From contig JAMZAV010000438.1 in NCBI GenBank assembly GCA_024449915.1, positions 1,364,001 to 1,428,000 of the forward strand: a stretch of 64,000 bases of DNA, given 5' to 3'. The stretch comes from Sweltsa coloradensis (lineage: Eukaryota > Arthropoda > Insecta > Plecoptera > Chloroperlidae). Under the pieces are notes generated by a model that did no database searches, was not told the DNA's origin, and saw nothing but the letters and a program-made list of their open reading frames with translations. This document shows positions 52,401 to 56,770 of the stretch, in pieces. Within the stretch, counting starts at the first letter, position 1, and every line of letters starts with the position of its first letter. Made by a program: the position numbers and the translations under genes.

Positions 52401-55162
52401 ATTGTCTTCTTTTGTTTACGTACTCGGCCAAATGTTTTGTATTAAAATCCTCTTCGATACCCTGTATTGTATTTACTCAACATTAACAAAGGAAATTAAA
52501 CGGGCATCCAAAACATTTTAATAATTGGATATCAGTCACTTTTATGTTGCTATGTTGTGATTTTACTGCCAAGTTATAGGTAGACTATCTAAATTATGTT
52601 ATATTGTGCCATGGCGGCGTTTAGAGTTCAAGTTCCTAATCGATTTCTCGTTCATATATAATAGGGGATGTAACTTTGCCAGAACTCGAGCTAAAATGGT
52701 TTGTAATGGCTTTATCAAGGTGTGTCTACCTTTCTTTGTAAACCATTCTAGAAACGGCAACCAAGGCGAAAATCTAAATCCATCAGGAACTGCCAAGTTA
52801 TAGGTAGACTATCTAAATTATGTTATATTGTGCCATGGCGGCGTTTAGAGTTGAAGTTCCTAATCGATTTCTCGTTCATATATTATAATAGGGGATGTAA
52901 CTTTGCCAGAACTCGAGCTAAAATGGTTTGTAATGGCTTTCTCAAGGTGTGTCTACCTTTCTTTGTAAACCATTCTAGAAACGGCAACCAAGGCGAAAAT
53001 CTAAATCCATCAGGAACTTAAACGAAGTTCATTGTACTTTTTATGGATGCATATGCATATTATAAACTATGCAAGATGGCTTTCGACAATCTCCGTTATC
53101 CAGAATCTACGTTCAACGATCAAAGAGACGCAATATGCTCATGACTTACTTTACTTGTTTAAAAATAAGTGATCCAAGTCAAACGCATTTGAAAAAATTA
53201 AATTTATTTTTAATTGGTGATACTCTGGCGAACGTTATGCCACAAACTACCAACAGAGAAAATGTGTAAGTATGACTTTAAGTTTGCTCTTATTTGGCAA
53301 GAATGAAACCAAAATGTGCCAATTTAATTGAGCTACCTACTTGTATTTTCATTGAGGAACCTTGCACAATACTATCCACTGTTCCTTTGGTGACTTAAAA
53401 CAACTTTGAATAAATATGCACCGTGCACTCGGCAGACTTTCTCCAAATAACCGAATGAATTACATAGTACGTAATTGTGGTTTCTACTCGCACTCACACT
53501 ACACGAACTAAATCGTCGAGAATACTCTCAAAATGTAAAACTACTGCAATCAATATTCATCGGGCGTATAGTATTTTTAAATTACCTTCCTGTCTGCCTC
53601 ACCTGATAATGTATGTTACCGCACGTGTGTGTAACTTGGGTGAATGCACTTGATGCTAGACTTAAGAATCGTGATGGGTACAGGCGAATCGCTTACATTC
53701 GGTACAAAATTAGTATTTGTACCGGCGAAAGAAAAAATTCGTACCATGGAAGATAACCGAGAACATTTTTCCAAGTATGTCAGTTTGTAAAAATGAGCCT
53801 TCCAACCCAAAAATTACGAGCAGGAATATATTCGGGGTATACGTAATAAATTTCAATATATAATCGTTTATATTGGGCGTACTGCTCAACCTAAACATAA
53901 ATCAAAAATAGTTTTGGCAATGTCAGAAGATCATTGATTAACTATGTCCGTTGTTTGGACAAACTAATATTTAAATTAGGCCGATAGATACGCCGTAACA
54001 TTGCATTTTAATAGTATTACATTAAGATAATGATGTATAACCGTGATGTACACACTAACATGGTTGGATGTCAAGTATCATATTTATGAGATGGTGCAAA
54101 TCGAGATGAAAAGGTAAAGATATTCACTTAATTAAGTCATATTGTCGGGATTCAATTTCACTAAATATAATGTTAAAAATTAAACGGTTCCTTTTTTGTC
54201 ACGAATATCTATGTTTTATATGGCAGCATGCAAAAATATTAGGGACAACTTATTTTGCATGCTCATCTGATATTTATTTTTGAGACAGTAACTTGTTTAA
54301 CATGAAATTGTAATATTAATGGCTAGGAAGATGGAGAGCGTTGTAATATATTTCCTACACAAGTCTGTATCCTGGAAGGTAATAAACTCATGTTAGTCTA
54401 GTAGATAAAATGCAGCTCTGATCAGACGTAATAAACAATTATAGCAAGTAACGTGAGTGCTATTATTACAATACGCTATTTATAGACGCGGAAAGAGAAA
54501 GGTAGAACAGAGATAAAAAGTTTACAGCTGCTTTCTAAGATAGAACATAATAATATAGTGATCTGCATAATATTTGTTTTGCCCTTGTACTGTGCTTAAG
54601 GCCTATCAATATATTAAGTCATATTTCGATTCGTTTCAAGAATATTTTCTATAAACTTAATGTTGAACAAATTAAAACTTAAAAAAAAATACAATTTTGC
54701 AGTTGTTGGAAGGTAAAAATTCTTAAAAATTCATTTTTAGAAAAATTCTTGAAAAGAATCAAAATAAATTAACTTTAAATTTATCAATTTCATTAATCGG
54801 GAAACACTCCCATCATTTCAAATATTAATAAGTCTACAAGAACAATACAAAAGTAAAAGCGAACACTATGCATCTTACGAATCACCCTATCTATTAGTTT
54901 GTCGATTATAAGACAAGTTTGTGCTTGTACTGAGCGAATAATCTTCGCTGTAAAACTACCCTTAATAATAATACTAGTGCGTGTACTCACCACGCCCGGT
55001 ATGGCAGCGCTGACGAACAGCGCGAGAGAGTCGGGCCAGGGCAGCAGTCGGTATTGTTCCCACCAGCGCTTCACAATAAGGGTGACGTAGAAGCCCAAGA
55101 CGAACGACATCGGGATACTTTCGGTTTGGCTTGCGAAATGACTTTGGAATTTCCTGAATGTT
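4032..55162 (-). CDS. Best: Bestrophin family chloride channel gene (partial, 5' exon(s) missing)
   Basis: This multi-exon gene encodes a bestrophin, a pentameric calcium-activated anion channel of the plasma membrane. In coding order the exons are 54991-55162, 48763-48892, 22466-22704, 13822-13980, 12133-12240, 9452-9685, 7331-7642 (or 7378-7642), 5839-6074 and 4032-4412. All are bounded by GT and AG. Family hallmarks in order are the neck motif IPMSFVLGF (Ile, Phe and Phe of the bestrophin pore neck), RWWEQY and [24 protein letters not shown], and the acidic calcium-clasp motif NPFGEDDDD followed by NWLIDRHLK and IVDEMHEE. The C-terminal tail is rich in Ser, Pro and Thr and is expected to be cytoplasmic and variable. 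The N-terminal exon that should encode the start Met and first membrane helix was not found up to 64000. I cannot decide which insect paralog this is. Irregularities in exons 22466-22704, 13822-13980 and 7331-7642 are described under those exons. Confidence 0.95.
4413..5838 (-). other. Bestrophin intron with repeat fragments
   Basis: This intron between the last two coding exons has a GTAAGC donor and a TAG acceptor. At about 4806-4975 it holds a fragment similar to the internal part of the element at 46461-47196, sharing 'AACTTTTTCTTTC' and 'CCCACCCGTTTGGTCAGAATC'-type sequence. It also holds a hairpin at 5080-5245. No coding region was seen. Confidence 0.65.
5080..5245. repeat. MITE-like hairpin with arms of about 42 bp
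   Basis: The left arm at 5080-5120 (containing AAGGGAAAATAATTTTCTGA) is repeated inverted at 5201-5245 (TCAGAAAATTATTTTCCCTT). The arms differ by only a few bases and a 3-base gap. The loop is about 80 bases. The form suggests a short palindromic element. Confidence 0.75.
5839..6074 (-). CDS. Best: Bestrophin penultimate coding exon
   Basis: This exon encodes about 79 residues of the cytoplasmic tail, including [10 protein letters not shown], a charged stretch ([15 protein letters not shown]) and a His run (SPHHHHQQ). The acceptor is TGTTAG at 6075-6080 and the donor is GTAAGC (minus strand) at 5833-5838. The exon ends in phase 0, matching the last exon. It begins with two bases of a codon, so the exon before it should end in phase 1. 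The obvious end of that exon (7331) is phase 0, so either the internal donor at 7377 is used or a small exon is missing. Confidence 0.8.
6343..7100 (-). mobile_element. TA-flanked 'GGATGAGCG' repeat family, copy 1
   Basis: One end reads TA then GGAAAACGCTTAAGTCCCGC, followed by TTGGATGAGCG. The other end is CGCTACGCTCATCCAA. The interior is AT-rich with repeated blocks containing 'AAATTTCACACGAATAT' and 'AGGTTCTGTGAAAAA', and a segment with CGGAATCGTGCTAACAAACA. No transposase ORF is present. Copies in the same orientation lie at 46461-47196, and in the opposite orientation at 61521-62141 and 62731-63357. The element sits in a bestrophin intron. It is probably a non-autonomous DNA transposon. 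Confidence 0.75.
7331..7642 (-). CDS. Best: Bestrophin exon encoding the proximal C-terminal tail
   Basis: This exon of 104 codons starts after TTGTTCACAG and encodes [18 protein letters not shown] followed by [20 protein letters not shown]. It then gives a Ser/Gly/Arg-rich region ([18 protein letters not shown]). The MSRMSSVRS block resembles the region after the membrane domain in insect bestrophins. The donor at 7330 (CAG then GTAGTA) leaves phase 0, but the next exon needs phase 1. An internal donor at 7377 (CAAG then GTCTGT) would end the exon at 7378 in phase 1 and restore the frame. The exon end is therefore uncertain, while its identity is not. Confidence 0.88.
7643..9451 (-). other. 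Bestrophin intron holding a pogo/Tigger-like element
   Basis: This intron has a GTGAGT donor and a TTCACAG acceptor. At 7700-7790 it holds a copy of the dispersed repeat with 'CAACAGATTGTCGAAG' and a variant of the GGTGGAGGTGCCGGGT core. The DNA transposon remnant at 8032-8980 follows, and then a fragment near 9175-9230 shared with 46266-46330 and 54935-54975 ('AATAATCTTTGC...GCCCTAAAA'). Confidence 0.65.
8032..8980 (+). mobile_element. Non-autonomous DNA transposon with HTH remnant (pogo/Tigger-like)
   Basis: The element is bounded by near-perfect terminal inverted repeats of about 28 bp: TAGGGGAGAGGGTGGAGGGT at 8035 and its reverse complement ending at 8977. TA dinucleotides sit at both edges, as expected for Tc1/mariner/pogo target sites. 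Inside, 8508-8690 encodes a short peptide ([20 protein letters not shown], then TSSLGR) that resembles the psq-type helix-turn-helix at the start of CENP-B/pogo/Tigger transposases. A stop follows, and no DDE catalytic domain is present. It is a decayed, internally deleted element. Confidence 0.75.
9452..9685 (-). CDS. Best: Bestrophin exon following the calcium clasp
   Basis: This exon of 78 codons runs from CTTTCAG at its upstream edge to a GTGAGT donor, phase 0 at both ends. It begins [13 protein letters not shown] and continues [20 protein letters not shown], the conserved bestrophin segment after the NWLIDR motif. That segment wraps around the cytosolic domain in known bestrophin structures. 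The tail of the exon ([12 protein letters not shown]) is more variable. Length and phase suit the family. Confidence 0.95.
9686..12132 (-). other. Bestrophin intron, mostly unique AT-rich DNA
   Basis: This intron has a GTAAGG donor and a CTTTCAG acceptor. It is AT-rich with no coding region I can support. The only clear structure is a 48-bp tandem duplication at 11083-11178. Confidence 0.6.
11083..11178. repeat. 48-bp tandem duplication, two perfect copies
   Basis: The unit begins ATTTGTGGGGGGCAAGGACA and ends GCGGATGCACT. It occurs twice in direct succession with no differences seen. Because 48 is a multiple of three, a short minus-strand ORF across it carries a repeated 16-residue block, but I regard that ORF as chance. 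Confidence 0.9.
12133..12240 (-). CDS. Best: Bestrophin calcium-clasp exon
   Basis: This 36-codon exon, phase 0 at both ends, encodes [14 protein letters not shown] then [31 protein letters not shown] is the most diagnostic bestrophin motif. The acidic cluster forms the calcium clasp that gates the channel, and the preceding hydrophobic stretch is the end of a membrane helix. The acceptor is GTTTCAG and the donor is GTAAGG. All clasp acidic residues are present. Confidence 0.97.
13019..13094. repeat. 76-bp palindromic element
   Basis: CCCGGATCCACAAA at the left is the exact reverse complement of TTTGTGGATCCGGG at the right, with a second partial pairing inside (GGAGTAA with TTACTCC). It is probably a very short MITE. 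Confidence 0.65.
13100..13220 (+). repeat. SINE-like fragment
   Basis: The fragment contains GGGCTCAATCCCAGC, GCCTTAATTAACGACTGAAG and GAAAACCTG, in the same order as the body of the tRNA-derived SINE at 23339-23590. The tRNA-like head is missing or decayed. Confidence 0.5.
13328..13590 (+). other. Possible plus-strand terminal exon with polyadenylation signal
   Basis: A T-rich tract ending in CAG lies at about 13312-13327. The sequence after it is open for 29 codons ([20 protein letters not shown] and on) to a stop near 13416. AATAAA follows at 13569-13574 after CCATGGTCCTGTTGCC. This could be the last exon of an antisense transcript or the 3' end of a retroelement. No family is recognised. 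Confidence 0.2.
13822..13980 (-). CDS. Best: Bestrophin exon (LGRQ) with apparent compensating indels
   Basis: From 13956 down to 13822 the exon reads [20 protein letters not shown] and then a stretch ending FPLFTVLQ, the bestrophin membrane segment just before the clasp exon. The exon is 159 bases, phase 0 at both ends, with acceptor TCGTACAG and donor GTAAGC. Its first 24 bases, read in frame, contain a TGA. Read one frame over, they give MTLSV, which matches the expected TLAVYS of the family. The simplest model is one missing base near 13978 and one extra base in the AAAA run near 13960. The exon may be damaged by sequencing error, or the gene may be broken here. Confidence 0.85.
14383..14652 (-). 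CDS. Small ORF with signal-peptide-like N-terminus, nested in intron
   Basis: This 89-codon ORF on the bestrophin strand starts in a good context (TTGCCATGA). After a short polar lead it has a hydrophobic stretch ([13 protein letters not shown]) followed by QQTAQGEVA, which looks like a secretory signal and cleavage region. It continues with a Pro/Thr stretch ([10 protein letters not shown]). CAG then GTTTGT near 14435 could be a donor, making this a first exon. There is no recognisable domain and no proven partner exon. Chance cannot be excluded, and I include it only as a candidate. Confidence 0.2.
   Translation of the reverse strand: MNDAILTMGFMQQVLWVCVIVLYCSLQQTAQGEVATVTNPAKPTPTHKLYNKCSNYYWMSEVQHSTNPFGRAGLWLFVLRQITYYVIMN
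14880..15060 (+). repeat. Possible tRNA-derived SINE
   Basis: A tRNA-like head (TTGCGGAGCGGTTGC, then GTCGATTCGAATTC resembling a B box) is followed by CGACAATCC and TCTCAGGGTTTTCC, motifs like those in other SINE bodies in this window. The 3' end is not defined. Confidence 0.35.
15689..16486 (-). pseudogene. Truncated LINE: C-terminal end with zinc knuckle and restriction-like endonuclease
   Basis: The open frame runs from about 16486 to a stop at 15689, about 265 codons. It shows [20 protein letters not shown], a CCHC knuckle ([18 protein letters not shown]), [10 protein letters not shown], the RPD...D endonuclease motif (NRPDLIIID then LIDVAIP), and a KY.EL motif. This order is typical of the end of R2/R4/Dong-type non-LTR retrotransposons, whose restriction-like endonuclease nicks the target DNA. 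The reverse transcriptase is absent, and the frame is cut off upstream by ATT repeats. It is therefore a 5'-truncated dead copy, although this portion is intact. Confidence 0.9.
16486..16741. repeat. ATT, TTTA and GTT microsatellite cluster
   Basis: ATT/TTA repeats at 16486-16560, TTTA at about 16560-16590, ATT at 16672-16697 and a GTT run at about 16703-16738 replace the 5' part of the LINE remnant. Such tracts are common at truncated retroelement edges. Confidence 0.9.
16838..18250. repeat. 1.4-kb foldback palindrome
   Basis: Two arms of about 670 bases are inverted copies around a centre near 17540. Examples are GGTTAATCCTGTCAAATAAG at 16850 against its complement at 18217-18236, CCGCCATATTGGAAAATGGC at 16980 against GCCATTTTCCAATATGGCGG at 18083, and the AAATGACTTAAATATTGATC block at 17441 against its complement near 17630. 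The arms differ by scattered substitutions and small indels. No ORF is conserved. It could fold as a very long hairpin if transcribed within the bestrophin intron. Confidence 0.85.
18870..19370 (+). repeat. Dispersed repeat shared with the 5.15-kb units
   Basis: From TTGTAATAATCTTGCAGAG through TTTACTTTCAATGAATATCG to GTGGGTGGTGGTGACATTCG this matches 25013-25325 and 30165-30475, with divergence. It continues into GGGAGCGAAGCTAC, AGATTGTCGAATGG and GGTGTAGGTGCCGG, the core motifs of a dispersed family. Confidence 0.75.
19746..20379. mobile_element. hAT-like MITE, 634 bp
   Basis: The terminal inverted repeat begins CATGGGCGCCGG and is mirrored at the right end (CCGGCGCCCATG). Long G and C runs lie next to both termini. 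Flanking 8-mers ATAATGCG (19738-19745) and ATAATGTG (20380-20387) differ at one base, consistent with an 8-bp target-site duplication, the size made by hAT transposases. No transposase is encoded. Confidence 0.8.
20752..20782. promoter_or_regulatory. E-box and CRE-like palindrome cluster
   Basis: CACGTG is followed within about 15 bases by TGACGTCA and then a repeated CACGTCACGT motif. These match the consensus of bHLH (CACGTG) and CREB/ATF (TGACGTCA) sites. They lie in a bestrophin intron with no evident transcription start, so function is only possible. Confidence 0.3.
21250..21975 (+). repeat. 5S-rRNA-derived SINE, split by a MITE
   Basis: 21265-21332 contains CGAACACCGAAGTTAAGCAA, then CATCGGGCGTGGTCAG and GAGTGGGTTACCGCTC, matching the internal promoter half of eukaryotic 5S rRNA. 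The 5' third of the 5S gene is lost. The SINE body continues (TCTGCAATCCGGGTTAGTGG) to 21432, is interrupted by a 384-bp MITE, and resumes with TTTTGGATGAGACGTAAAAC and CCGTTGGTCCCATTGG, a block common in SINE bodies. It ends near 21975. This is a 5S-derived SINE (SINE3 type), not a functional 5S gene. Confidence 0.85.
21433..21816. mobile_element. hAT-like MITE, 384 bp, with perfect 8-bp target duplication
   Basis: Termini CAGTGGCGTATCCA and TGGATACGCCACTG are perfect inverted repeats. The element is flanked by identical 8-mers GGAGGAAC at 21425-21432 and 21817-21824. It inserted into the 5S-derived SINE and is younger than it. The interior has G and C runs and two tandem-like blocks (TTTGTAGATAAAAAGTTGGT). 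No transposase is present. Confidence 0.93.
22324..22413 (-). CDS. Best: Duplicated copy of the end of a bestrophin exon
   Basis: These 90 bases encode [20 protein letters not shown] and [10 protein letters not shown], the last 30 codons of exon 22466-22704, with one synonymous change seen (CGC for CGG, Arg). The copy is followed by the same GTACG donor. Upstream it has two possible acceptors, GCGCTGCAG before 22413 and CTCACAG before 22434, both in phase 0. If joined after the full exon it would add 30 or 37 residues in frame, but the intron would be only 31-52 bases. It may be unused, or it may supply an alternative donor. Confidence 0.6.
22466..22704 (-). CDS. Best: Bestrophin exon with the VPLVYTQ motif
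   Basis: This 239-base exon starts with two bases completing the Gly codon of VDAG from exon 48763-48892. It encodes [13 protein letters not shown], then [20 protein letters not shown] and [14 protein letters not shown], standard bestrophin sequence of the cytosolic helices and the next membrane helix. The acceptor is TTCTTTCAG and the donor GTACGT. Its last 90 coding bases plus the donor are repeated 142 bases downstream. Confidence 0.95.
23339..23590 (-). repeat. tRNA-derived SINE with target-site duplication
   Basis: On the minus strand the element starts with a tRNA-like head (GTTGGCTCGGGCGCTAAGCG as A-box region, GGGTTCGAATCCCGCC as B box). It continues through the body (CCGGCAATCCTGACTG, TTCCTCAGTCGTTAAGGCGA) and ends in an A-rich tail at 23339. 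It is flanked by direct repeats ATTGATAGTCTT at 23327-23338 and 23591-23602, which proves insertion. It landed inside a copy of the dispersed GGTGGAGGTGCCGGGT repeat. A sister copy lies at 58300-58507. Confidence 0.92.
25971..26236. mobile_element. TA-flanked MITE, family copy 1
   Basis: Inverted termini begin GGGAAACGCCAAAGTCGTTG and extend about 50 bases through ACGAGTGAG and CCATGTGTTGAGTACCCGGG. TA dinucleotides flank both ends, the target of Tc1/mariner-type transposases. The 266-bp element has no ORF. Relatives lie at 31124-31391, 38621-38791 and 61073-61344. Confidence 0.9.
26426..27175. mobile_element. Inverted-repeat element with CGTCGTCGGGG blocks
   Basis: The left arm (CTAATCGTAAAAGGCG, then CTCGCAAACATCAGCC) is mirrored at the right end (CAGCTGATGTTTGCGAG, then CGCCTTTAACGATTAG). 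Inner arms around 'GACGACGACTGCCAGAGCTC' and 'TGCTGGTCAGAA' also pair. It may be a foldback DNA element. A half copy lies at 40560-40800 and a full copy in the second unit. Confidence 0.7.
27880..28110. promoter_or_regulatory. CpG-rich stretch, identical in both units
   Basis: This stretch is rich in CG dinucleotides (for example CGCTCGCTCGCGGAACGACC and GCGTCGCGACTCGACGCC) in otherwise AT-rich DNA. From about 27817 to 28301 I see no difference from the other copy. It may be a promoter-like or transposon-derived segment. No transcription start can be shown. Confidence 0.35.
28959..34110 (+). repeat. 5.15-kb tandem unit, copy 2
   Basis: This is a head-to-tail copy of 23798-28958 with the same internal order: GCGCATGCGC at 29758-29767, MITE 31124-31391, inverted-repeat element about 31580-32320, CpG-rich stretch 33016-33246. 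It ends at ATTTATAAGG, where the first copy runs instead into the start of this one. It could be a true local duplication or an assembly duplication of two alleles. Confidence 0.93.
31124..31391. mobile_element. TA-flanked MITE, family copy 2
   Basis: This is the counterpart of 25971-26236 within the second unit. It has the same GGGAAACGCC termini and TA flanks, and differs by a few indels. Confidence 0.9.
36505..36732. repeat. TTTA, TTTC and ATT microsatellites
   Basis: A TTTA run at about 36505-36580 is followed by TTTC to about 36618. After TAACGTCTATCTTATTCAGT comes a long ATT run at about 36648-36732. The same linker TAACGTCTATCCTATTCAGT sits beside TTTA repeats at 16589-16608, so the two microsatellites belong to one repeat family. 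Confidence 0.95.
37325..37450. promoter_or_regulatory. Short CpG-rich segment with nested inverted repeats
   Basis: The segment contains GCCGGCGCCATG and GATGGCGCCG, GTACGTACGTAC, GTCAGCCGGCGGCCGC and CGCGCGGTCGGTCGG within about 125 bases. It stands out against AT-rich surroundings and could be a promoter or a repeat end. Nothing else supports a function. Confidence 0.25.
38621..38791. mobile_element. TA-flanked MITE, short family copy
   Basis: This is a 171-bp relative of 25971-26236 with the same GGGAAACGCCAAAGTCGTTG terminus, a mirrored right end and TA flanks. Its interior is shortened. Confidence 0.9.
38948..39015 (-). repeat. tRNA-like fragment (SINE head)
   Basis: On the minus strand TGGCCTATTGGTAAGC resembles an A box and GAGGTTCGATACCC a B box at roughly tRNA spacing. 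There is no full cloverleaf that I can draw and no matching acceptor stem, so a SINE fragment is more likely than a tRNA gene. Confidence 0.4.
39060..39325 (+). repeat. Dispersed repeat with GACA microsatellite
   Basis: This stretch contains TTAAATCGCAATGGATCTAG, TTTAAAATTTCAGCCCAATA, a run of GACA units (about 39210-39258) and AATGGAGAACACTCGG. An inverted relative lies at 60455-60710, and a short part recurs at 27360-27420 and in the second 5.15-kb unit. Confidence 0.7.
40560..40800 (+). repeat. Half copy of the CGTCGTCGGGG inverted-repeat element
   Basis: The sequence matches 26530-26660 in order: CGTCGTCGGGGACCCCTCC, TTGACGACCTCCCCGACGAC, GGCTGGTTCTGACCAGCATG and CGCTAGAGTGACGCATAATG. 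Confidence 0.65.
41678..41960 (-). repeat. Dispersed 'GGGAGCGAAGC' repeat, reverse copy
   Basis: It reads on the minus strand from GGAGCGAAGCTACTT through GATCGTCGAAGAAAAC to TTTTGGTGGAGGCGCCGGGT, the same order as at 51520-51690. It ends near GGGAGCGAAGC at 41680. Confidence 0.65.
42720..43050 (+). repeat. Dispersed repeat and SINE-like fragment
   Basis: AAAATGGTGGAGGCGCCGGG and GTGAGACGTGACACACG match the family at 51655-51810. 42955-43030 carries CAAGGTTTTCTTCAGTCGTTA and TTAGTCCTCTTAAACA, matching the SINE body at 23339-23590 on its minus strand. Confidence 0.6.
43412..43952. repeat. 77-bp tandem array, seven units, alternating variants
   Basis: Units start at 43412, 43489, 43567, 43644, 43721, 43798 and 43876. 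Each contains ACTCCTGC, GGCACCCCTAGGTGGAGTAA, TCGCAGGA and CCTAGGTGGG. After CCTGC the units alternate between a GTGG/CTGG form and a CCGG form, so the true repeat may be a 154-bp dimer. Within each unit TCCTGC and GCAGGA, and CACC and GGTG, can pair as a hairpin. Confidence 0.95.
44343..44410 (-). repeat. tRNA-like fragment
   Basis: The minus strand shows GACGTGGGTTCGAATCCCAC, a good T-arm/B-box, but the D and anticodon arms are not convincing. It is probably a SINE or tRNA relic. Confidence 0.35.
46461..47196 (-). mobile_element. TA-flanked 'GGATGAGCG' family, copy 2
   Basis: It starts TA then GGAAAACGCCTAAGTCCCGC and ends TTCGCTTCGCTCATCCAA. It has two internal repeats containing AACTTTTTCTTT and CCCGTTTGGTCAGAAT, and a run of about 30 A at 47109-47138. 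No transposase is present. It has the same orientation as 6343-7100. Confidence 0.75.
48540..48622 (-). repeat. tRNA-like fragment (SINE head)
   Basis: The minus strand has GATAGCTAAGAAGT (A-box-like) and GACCCGGGTTCGATACCC (B box). The spacing is tRNA-like but no paired acceptor stem is seen. Confidence 0.4.
48763..48892 (-). CDS. Best: Bestrophin exon DDRGRMMRR
   Basis: This 130-base exon encodes [17 protein letters not shown], then a stretch ending [16 protein letters not shown]. It is the conserved first cytosolic segment after the pore-lining helix. The acceptor is TTGGTTCCAG, phase 0. The donor is GTGAGT, leaving one base of a Gly codon that is completed by exon 22466-22704. All signals are intact. 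Confidence 0.96.
49346..49407. repeat. AT dinucleotide microsatellite
   Basis: An uninterrupted run of about 31 AT units, prone to length error in assembly. Confidence 0.97.
51410..51870 (+). repeat. Dispersed 'GGGAGCGAAGC' repeat, most complete copy
   Basis: In order it shows CCTACCCACTCAGTTACAAG, GGGAGCGAAGCTACTAAA, CAGATTGTCGAAGAAGAC, AAAATGGTGGAGGTGCCGGG, TATCATGAGACGTGACACAC and GGGAACATCGCTCCCG. The start and end motifs are partly inverted, suggesting a DNA element, but no clean target duplication is visible. Confidence 0.65.
52003..52049. repeat. Strong hairpin, 16-bp perfect stem
   Basis: AGTCGATAAAGAAGTT at 52007-52022 and AACTTCTTTATCGACT at 52030-52045 pair perfectly around a 7-base loop (ACCCCAA). 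Three further pairs (CCA with TGG) follow after one mismatch. It is the tightest hairpin seen in the window. Confidence 0.9.
52565..53017. repeat. 224-bp tandem duplication, near-identical
   Basis: Copy 1 spans 52565-52788 and copy 2 starts at 52789 (ACTGCCAAGTTATAGGTAGA). They differ by a few substitutions and by a 3-base insertion (TAT) in copy 2. Both keep a short plus-strand ORF open. The duplication looks recent. Confidence 0.93.
54991..55162 (-). CDS. Best: Bestrophin pore-neck exon (most 5' exon found)
   Basis: This 172-base exon begins with the third base of a codon after TTATTTCAG. It encodes [15 protein letters not shown], then [29 protein letters not shown] and a segment ending AAIPGV. 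The hydrophobic neck residues (Ile, Phe, Phe in IPMSFVLGF) that gate bestrophin pores are conserved. The donor is GTGAGT, phase 0. It corresponds to about residues 60-115 of a typical bestrophin, so about 60 N-terminal residues lie in exon(s) not found here. Confidence 0.96.
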
Positions 55163-55204
55163 CTGAAATAAGAACATCCATGAATGAAATGTTGTATTTT
55201 TTTT

Positions 55205-55390
55205 TACATATCCCACGACATGGGAATGCCAGTTGTAGGGCACACAGGGGTGTGCGGGTATAGTTAGGAAGGAATGCACAAGGGTTGTGAGCCAATCTCA
55301 GCATTCGCCTAAGACTGAGGAAAGCCTTCAGTCAGGACTGCCGGTCACTGGGATTGAACGGGCGACCTCCCGAGCGGGGTCCCAAGTACG
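55205..55390 (-). repeat. Diverged SINE-like fragment
   Basis: It contains GAATGCACAAGGGTTGTGAG, CAGCATTCGCCTAAGACTGA, GGAAAGCCTTCAGTCAGGAC and GGGATTGAACGGGCGACCTC, the order of the tRNA-derived SINE body and head in reverse. It is strongly diverged. Confidence 0.6.
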
Positions 55391-56579
55391 TGATACTTTT
55401 GACGGTACTCATCGAGAGAATGCCTATGATATTACGAAAGAGTACGACGACGGCTGAAACGGCTTACAACGTGCAATAATTTGTGCTTTATTTTCTCATA
55501 ATTGAAAAAAATCACCACACAAAATTCGTTTTAGTAAGGTCAACGGAGAAAGATGCACGTTCCAACCATACCTATCCCCGTATCATTCTGTTCATTACCG
55601 CAAAAAATCACGTAAATGTTTTTGTTTTTGGTGTACTTAATGTAATTTAGTTGCCCTCAGAAAAAAATCAGTTTTTAAAACTGAAAATTATAGATGTCAT
55701 ATATTAATAAATATTTACGTAATTAAATAAATACAAATACATACTGTATACACATCTACTGATACATCATTTTTACTTCTCTTCAAAACCATTAAAAAGC
55801 GACGTGTTTCAGCCCATTTACTAGAGGAGTCTCTTTATGTTTTGATTAAAACCTCGTGAACCCATTAAACAAGTTTACAAGTTTATTAGACACGTCACAA
55901 ATTAGTTATTTCCAATGTTATTTGAAGAGTGTGTTTAATGAATTACTTCGGAGTATGTCAAATATTTACGTTCAGGATGAGTAAATAATAATTGAAATTG
56001 GTTTTAATGGATGGGAGTTCGCGCCTGAATTAGGCTAGGAATTTGAGTGCAATAACAAGTACAAGAATGTAAAATGAAGCCAAGGAAAAATGTGAACTAA
56101 TTGGTATGGTAATTGCGCGACAACATCCTACAGAAGGTTCCACGCACAACCTGAAAACTAATATGACCTGCATAATATGTTGTTATTTCACGACACAAGC
56201 AATGTATAGATGGGTGGAGCCCAAAACGTAGGCGTTTGTTCTGCAATGCAACATTAAGCGTGCCAGGGATCTAAAACTGCAATTAATTAATTTTCCTTAC
56301 GAGTTACGCAATGAAGCTGAAAACCTGTGATCATCGTACAACTTAGCTCTGTGATAGTAAATATATATTTTTACTTGAGAGAATCTATAGCGATTCGAAT
56401 CAAACAATGTGTTTGGCACCAACCCCATTCTTACTATTGTTTCGAATCGTTTTCGTGACTACACACATAATGATGAATACACAGACAAAAATATTAAATT
56501 GAGATAATTGTTAAACACACAATTTGTCAATAGTTTTGTATTTATTTAGTAATACCCATTCTATTGTTAAAACCAGTTT

Positions 56580-56770
56580 ACCCGGTGTGACTCGTTGCAG
56601 TTGACTTGGCTGTTTGGATAGCAAGGAATGAACGACCAAGGGCTGTTGGTAGGAACAGTGAGACTCAATCCCAGCATTTGCCATGAGTAAAGAAAACCTT
56701 AGGGGAACATGTTCAATCAGGATTGCCGTTGGATGGTATTGATCCGAAAACCTCCAGGTTAATATTATAG
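56580..56770 (-). repeat. Diverged SINE-like fragment
   Basis: GACTCAATCCCAGCATTTGC, AAGAAAACCTTAGG and AATCAGGATTGCCG follow the same order as the SINE body at 23339-23590. The tRNA-like head is decayed. Confidence 0.55.

Larger units (their letters stand above)
48893..54990 (-). other. Bestrophin 6.1-kb intron
   Basis: This intron has a GTGAGT donor and a TTCCAG acceptor. It contains an AT run (49346-49407), a dispersed repeat (51410-51870), a strong hairpin (52003-52049) and a 224-bp tandem duplication (52565-53017). The rest is AT-rich with no supported gene. Confidence 0.65.
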
